A DNA stretch of 64,000 nucleotides from Sternotherus odoratus (taxonomy: Eukaryota > Chordata > Testudines > Kinosternidae): assembly GCA_032164245.1 (NCBI GenBank), contig JAVMKO010000006.1, forward strand, positions 40,388,319 to 40,452,318. Reading direction: 5' to 3'. This document shows positions 59,477-64,000 of this stretch, one piece after another (within the stretch, counting starts at the first letter, position 1; every line of letters starts with the position of its first letter). Position numbers and translations under genes: made by a program. The notes under the pieces are model-generated. The model did not search any database and had not been told where the DNA came from. It worked only from the letters and a program-made list of their open reading frames with translations.

Positions 59477-60232
59477 CATAGTTGTGCGCAGCACATTTCT
59501 TTAGGGTGTGCACCCAGGAAACGCTGTGTCTCCCCAAACAGCCTGGCCCCGCCCCATCCGACCCCCCACCCACTTCCCGCCCCCTCAGAGCCCCTGATCC
59601 ATCCAACCTGCCCACTCCTGCTCCCCTGATTGCCCCTCCAGAGAACCCCACACACTCACTGCCCCCCCAGGACCCCACCCCATATCTAAGCCCGCCTGTT
59701 CTTGTCCCCTGATTGACCCCTCCCAAGACCCCTAACCAACCCCACCCCGGAACCCCACCCCATCCAACCCCCCTTTCCCCTGACTGCCCCGACCCCTAGC
59801 CATACCCCTGCTCCCTGACAGGCTCCCTGGGACTCCCTGCCCTATCCAGCCCCCCTGCTCCCTGTTCCCTGACTGCCCCAATCCCTAGCTATCCCCCCTG
59901 TGACTCCCACACCCTATCCAACTCTCCTGTTCCCTGTCCACTGACCACCCCCCAAGACCCTCTGGCCCTTATCCAACCCCTCGGGCTGGCCCCCTCACCA
60001 CGTTGCCGCTCGGAGCCAGACATGCTACTGCAATGATTCCCCAGAGCCAGACACGCTGCCGTGCAGCCCCGCCCATCAGAGTGCTGCTTGCGCGGTGAGC
60101 TGAGGCTGCTGGGGAGGGGTACAGCGGGGGAGGAGGGCAGAGCAGCCTCCTGAGCCGGAGCTCAGAGGCCGCTGGCCCACCCTGCATTAGGGTGTGCCTG
60201 AGCACACCCGGCACACCCTGGGCGCATGCCTA
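59477..60232. mobile_element. hAT-like element with C-rich minisatellite
   Basis: Identical 10-bp direct repeats, TATGTACAAT, lie at 59467-59476 and 60233-60242. They include an 8-bp hAT-type duplication. The ends are imperfect inverted repeats (CATAGTTGTGCGCAGC on the left; the right end finishes GGGCGCATGCCTATA). Inner phrases GGGTGTGCACCC and GGGTGTGCCTGAGCACACCC flank a C-rich array (59540-59960). The array's units, read in reverse, match the G-rich unit of the element at 17609-18948. Confidence 0.78.
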
Positions 60233-60242
60233 TATGTACAAT

Positions 60243-62275
60243 ACTGCTACAACTCTAGTACTGTGGAATTCAAGGAGAGTTTTACCACTGGCTACTCAAG
60301 GATTTGTCTCATCAACTTCAACAAGACCAGGATTCAGTCTAATAAGAACAACTACTGTAAAATACTCAGGACAACTAATAGGGTGAGTGAGAGAACATAA
60401 CACTTTTACAGATGACAATCATAAAAATATCAATGATTCAATTCAACAGAAATTCAAGTTCCTCCCTATAGCTTCTGAATTTGAGGTTGTCGGTCTGCTT
60501 TATAATCATTCAGAAATAACAGGACTGGGGAACATAACCTGTCTTTTCGGCGAATGAACGAATATGTAACAAAATATTGTAGGTGATTTTACAAGTGAGA
60601 AAACAGATAGTTGTGGCAATCAATTCCTTTTTATTTTTTCTCTGTTGTCTTTATCTCTAATGTAGAAATAGAAAACAAATTATTGTAACAGTGTAGTTCT
60701 GACAAGTCAGTATAATTTAGTTTCAATAGACTCGGTAATACTATTTAAACCGTAAAAGTTAATAAACATGGATTTGTAGAATTAAAAATATTGAACAATT
60801 GGAGTGCTAGCAAACTCACAAAATTAAAGTTTTATAACCCAAAGTCGAAGACTGTGTTCCACAGTTTAAATATTTCATATCTGACATTTTCAAACTCTAC
60901 AGTGTGAAGCCTGATTTTGATTTTTCAATGCAATATAACTTTTGTTAGTTTGGTTTAAAAATCAAGATAAAACCAGTCCAGACTCAACCTTTTCTCTCTT
61001 TAAAAAAACCAGACACACAACAATAACTGATTCTCTAGCCAATTATATTTTCTTTATCTTTCTCACTATCCAAAATGCAAAACATGCAGAGAGTAAATAC
61101 TGTAAATATAATTTCCCTAAAATATCAGTCACATTCTTTAATGTGATTTATACACTCTTGCATTCACTGAAGTAAACTTGAATTTTGAAATATATTAGGC
61201 TACAACAACTAAAACCACCCAAAATGACAACCTAGAAATATAATAGCTGAATAGCAAAACTGCCCACACAATAGTCTACTAAGGCTTTGGATTGTCTTCT
61301 CTTTATCAGCTGTAGGTACAGTATATGGAACTATTTTTTTCTTGATGATTAGAACTCATAGTTTGTACTTACATTGGAGAGAGGAGGCAATCTTTGCATC
61401 TGAAAGCTAATATATCAGTTCTTTGTCCAATTAAGGATGCTGTACATTTTAGGAATAACGCGAATAGCAATTATGAGGACATCTAAGATGAGAAGAAGTT
61501 TCTATCATAAATAAACCAACGGATTAAGCTGTAGTGGTGATTACAGAGTAACAAGGTGGTATAAGAAACTTTTCTCTCCTTTGAATTAACACACTGTTTT
61601 AGGCATTATGGGCCATATTCTGCTACCCTTACACCATGAGAAGTCCTATTCATTAAAAAAACTAGAGAGCCAGATCCTCAGCAGGCTTAGCAACTTTAAG
61701 GTCAATGGAGCTATGCTAATTTATATCGGTTGAAGATCTGGTCCACTGTATATCGATCTCATGGGTATGTATGCATTGCAATTAAAAAACCTGTGGCTAG
61801 CCCCTGCCAGCTGATTCAGGTTTGTGAAGGGTTTGGGCTACAGGCCTGTTTACTTTCAGTGTACATTTCTGGGCTGAGGATGCATCCTGAGCTCTGGGAC
61901 CCTCCTACCTATAAGGTCCTAGAGCCCAGACTCCACCATGAGCCCACAATTCTACACTGCACAGCCCCTTAGCCCAAGCCCCACTAACCTGAGTCAGTCA
62001 CGGGTGTCTAACTGCAGTGTAGATATATGCATTGAAATGAATGGGATTACTTGTTGAGTTTCTTTGAGATCCTTCCTCTCCCATGAGCAAAGGAAGAAGA
62101 TTCTGAAAGTGGCCCATTGGCTAGGTAAATCGTATAGAGTGGAGAATTCTGTGGAACATTGGTTTACCTTCTACAGGAAAGGAGACTGTATAGTTTGCAT
62201 GGCCTACACTTTAGTGAAAGGGCAACCAATCTCCCTGGGGACAAGTTGGCTAGAATAGACAGGAGGAGGGAACAA
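60243..62275. other. Intronic sequence with an old repeat fragment
   Basis: At 61665-61740 'gagccagatcctcagcagg' and 'ggtcaatggagctatgc' match the old 'ttcaatgg' family. The rest is unassigned; 62060-62275 may be the start of the following LINE. Confidence 0.4.
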
Positions 62276-62279
62276 ATGA

Positions 62280-63735
62280 GAGGAATAGGACTTGCTCATT
62301 TATGAGCATAAATTCAATTTAGCTGGTATTACTGAAACCTGGTGGGATGATTTGCACAACTGGAATATTAAAATCAATGATTAAAACTCAGGAAGAATCG
62401 AGTGGACAAAAAGGGAGGGGGAGTAGTACTCTTTGTCAAAAATGGCATTACCTATTTCTGAATCACTGACAACTCTGAAGAAAATGGTCTCCGGTGTTTA
62501 TGGACCAAGGCCCTAACAGATAAAACTCAAGATGGGGTACTAATTGGTGTCTGGTAGAGACCGCCAAATCACACTACATCATGGGATGGCAGCCTTCCTA
62601 TGGACTTATGTATAATATGTAGGGGAAAATCTGTGTTGTTATGGGGGATTTCAATTTGGGGGATCTCATTCTACCAGTACTAAAACATCCTTGGAATATC
62701 TAAACATTATAGATAACAATTTCCTAACTCAAAAAAGTAATCCAAAAAAGGAAATGCTTTATTAGCCCTTATCTTAACAACAAAGAGGAAGTGGTTACAG
62801 AAGTAAAAGTTAATGGTAGCTTCGGTACAAGTGATCATGACTCGATATTTATAATGTACAAGCAGAATAAAGTCCAGACCAGTAATACACACACACACAG
62901 TGCCTTAATAGGGCCAATTTCACAAAGCTGAAAACAATTATGAGATAAATCAGCTGGGAGGAAGAATGTAATCAGAAAAATGTGAATGAAAACTGGGAAT
63001 CATTTAAGAACAACACACTAGATGCCTAAAAAGCTACAATCCAGGAAGATAGAAATATTGGTTGAAAAACTGACCTGCTTTAGAGGGAAAGTGAAGGCAG
63101 CTAATAAAAATATATGTAACAAATGGAAAAAAGGGAAAGTTAATAGAAATGATTATAAATTAGAAGTTAGGCATTGTAGAAAATTGATAAGGGAAGTAAA
63201 GGGACACAATGAGAAATCTCACCAGAGTTACAGAAAATAAGCAGTTTAAAAACTTATATAAACTATCCCTGTAAATGGCAAGGGTCACACATATAATTTC
63301 ACAGATAATGTTTTAATATCCTGTATTGACAAAAGAATCCTGACAATTGTATTTGTCCATTATAAGATGAAAAAGATATTAAACAGAAATTAATAAAGTT
63401 AGACACTTCAATGTCAGTAGGTCAGGACAACTTGCATCGAAGAGCTTTAAAAGAGCTGTCTGAGGAGCTCACTGGACAATTCATGTTGATTTTCAATAAG
63501 TCTTGGAGTACTGAGGAAGTTCTGGAACACTGGAAGAAAGCTAATGTTGTGCCAATTTTTAAAAAAGGGTAAATGGGAGAACCAGGGTAATTGCAGGCCT
63601 GCCAGCTTGACATTGATCCAGGGCAAAATAATGGAGTGGCTGATTCGGGACTTGATTCATAAGAAATTAAAGGGTTATAACATAGTTACTGCAAATCAAC
63701 ATAGATTTATGGAAATAGATTTTGTCAAACTAAGG
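62280..63735 (+). pseudogene. Old CR1-type LINE, endonuclease and start of reverse transcriptase
   Basis: Frames broken by stops still show the apurinic endonuclease motif ITETWWDD (near 62330), GGGVVLFVK, a GVWxRPPN segment, and GDFN-like and SDHD-like positions. Further on come the linker and the N-terminal part of the reverse transcriptase (CRPASLTLIQGKIMEWLI near 63600). The copy stops abruptly at about 63735, where another CR1 5' segment begins. Confidence 0.75.
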
Positions 63736-64000
63736 TAAGCGGGGAAATGGGATTCTGAGACCTAGCAAAACTAGGAAGGCGCAAGAAGGGAGGACACTCC
63801 TGTCTCATACTGAGAAAGTGGGACAATCAGCGAGTTATCTTAAGTGCCTATACACAAATGCAAGAAGCCTGGGAAACAAGCAGGGAGAACTGAAAGTTCT
63901 GGCACAGTCAGAAAACTATGATGTGTTTGGAATAACAGAGACTTGGTGGGATAACTCACATGACTGGAGCACTGTCATAGATGGATATAAACTGTTCAGG
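63736..64000 (+). pseudogene. Second CR1-type LINE, 5' endonuclease part, runs off the window
   Basis: After a GC-richer leader, the plus strand reads NARSLGNKQGELKVLAQSE, then YDVFGITETWWDNSHDWS and DGYKLF. This is the start of a CR1 endonuclease domain. It is better preserved than the copy at 62280 and therefore a distinct, probably younger insertion. It is cut by the window edge, so its state downstream is unknown. Confidence 0.8.

Overview
The window is vertebrate nuclear DNA, almost certainly a reptile and most likely a turtle. The reasons are one spliced exon of the bHLH-PAS gene NPAS3, an AT-rich intronic background, CR1 LINEs ending in ATTCTATGA-type tails, old MIR SINEs, and many short non-autonomous DNA transposons (hAT elements with exact 8-bp target duplications, PIF/Harbinger-like elements with a TAA duplication, and Helitrons). 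The turtle assignment is an inference from the repeat mix; a crocodilian is the main alternative.

Gene content: the only host coding sequence I can support is a 119-bp exon at 21946-22064 on the minus strand, with a good polypyrimidine/AG acceptor and a GTAAG donor. Its 39 complete codons match the NPAS3 segment that follows the PAS-A domain. The other ~63.9 kb would be the two large introns on either side. The neighbouring NPAS3 exons are not in the window.

Layout. 1-3.5 kb: a minus-strand CR1 copy split by a hAT element, a MIR, then a plus-strand CR1 copy. 8.8-21 kb: the densest block of DNA transposons, with GC-rich hAT elements at 8.8, 17.6 and 19.7 kb, Harbinger-like elements at 9.7, 15.1 and 15.7 kb, and a hAT nested inside another terminal-inverted-repeat element at 19.3-20.6 kb. 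21.9 kb: the NPAS3 exon. 22-38.7 kb: mostly unique AT-rich intron, interrupted by a small hAT at 26.9 kb and a complete Helitron at 28.4-28.9 kb that carries a promoter-like CpG segment. 38.7-41.8 kb: CR1 3' ends and a GC-rich hAT. 44.8-45.6 and 51.6-52.4 kb: two Helitrons of one family in opposite orientation. 52.4-53.7 kb: a well-preserved 5'-truncated RTE-clade retrotransposon next to a palindromic TATC/TAGA microsatellite. 55.6-64 kb: MIR, small hAT, a C-rich hAT-like element and several old CR1 fragments, two of them at the right edge.

The most notable items are the Helitron with a ZNF143/YY1/NRF1-like promoter block and a short open frame, the RTE copy that resembles invertebrate RTE proteins, and one ~75-bp G-rich minisatellite unit that appears in hAT elements with different termini.
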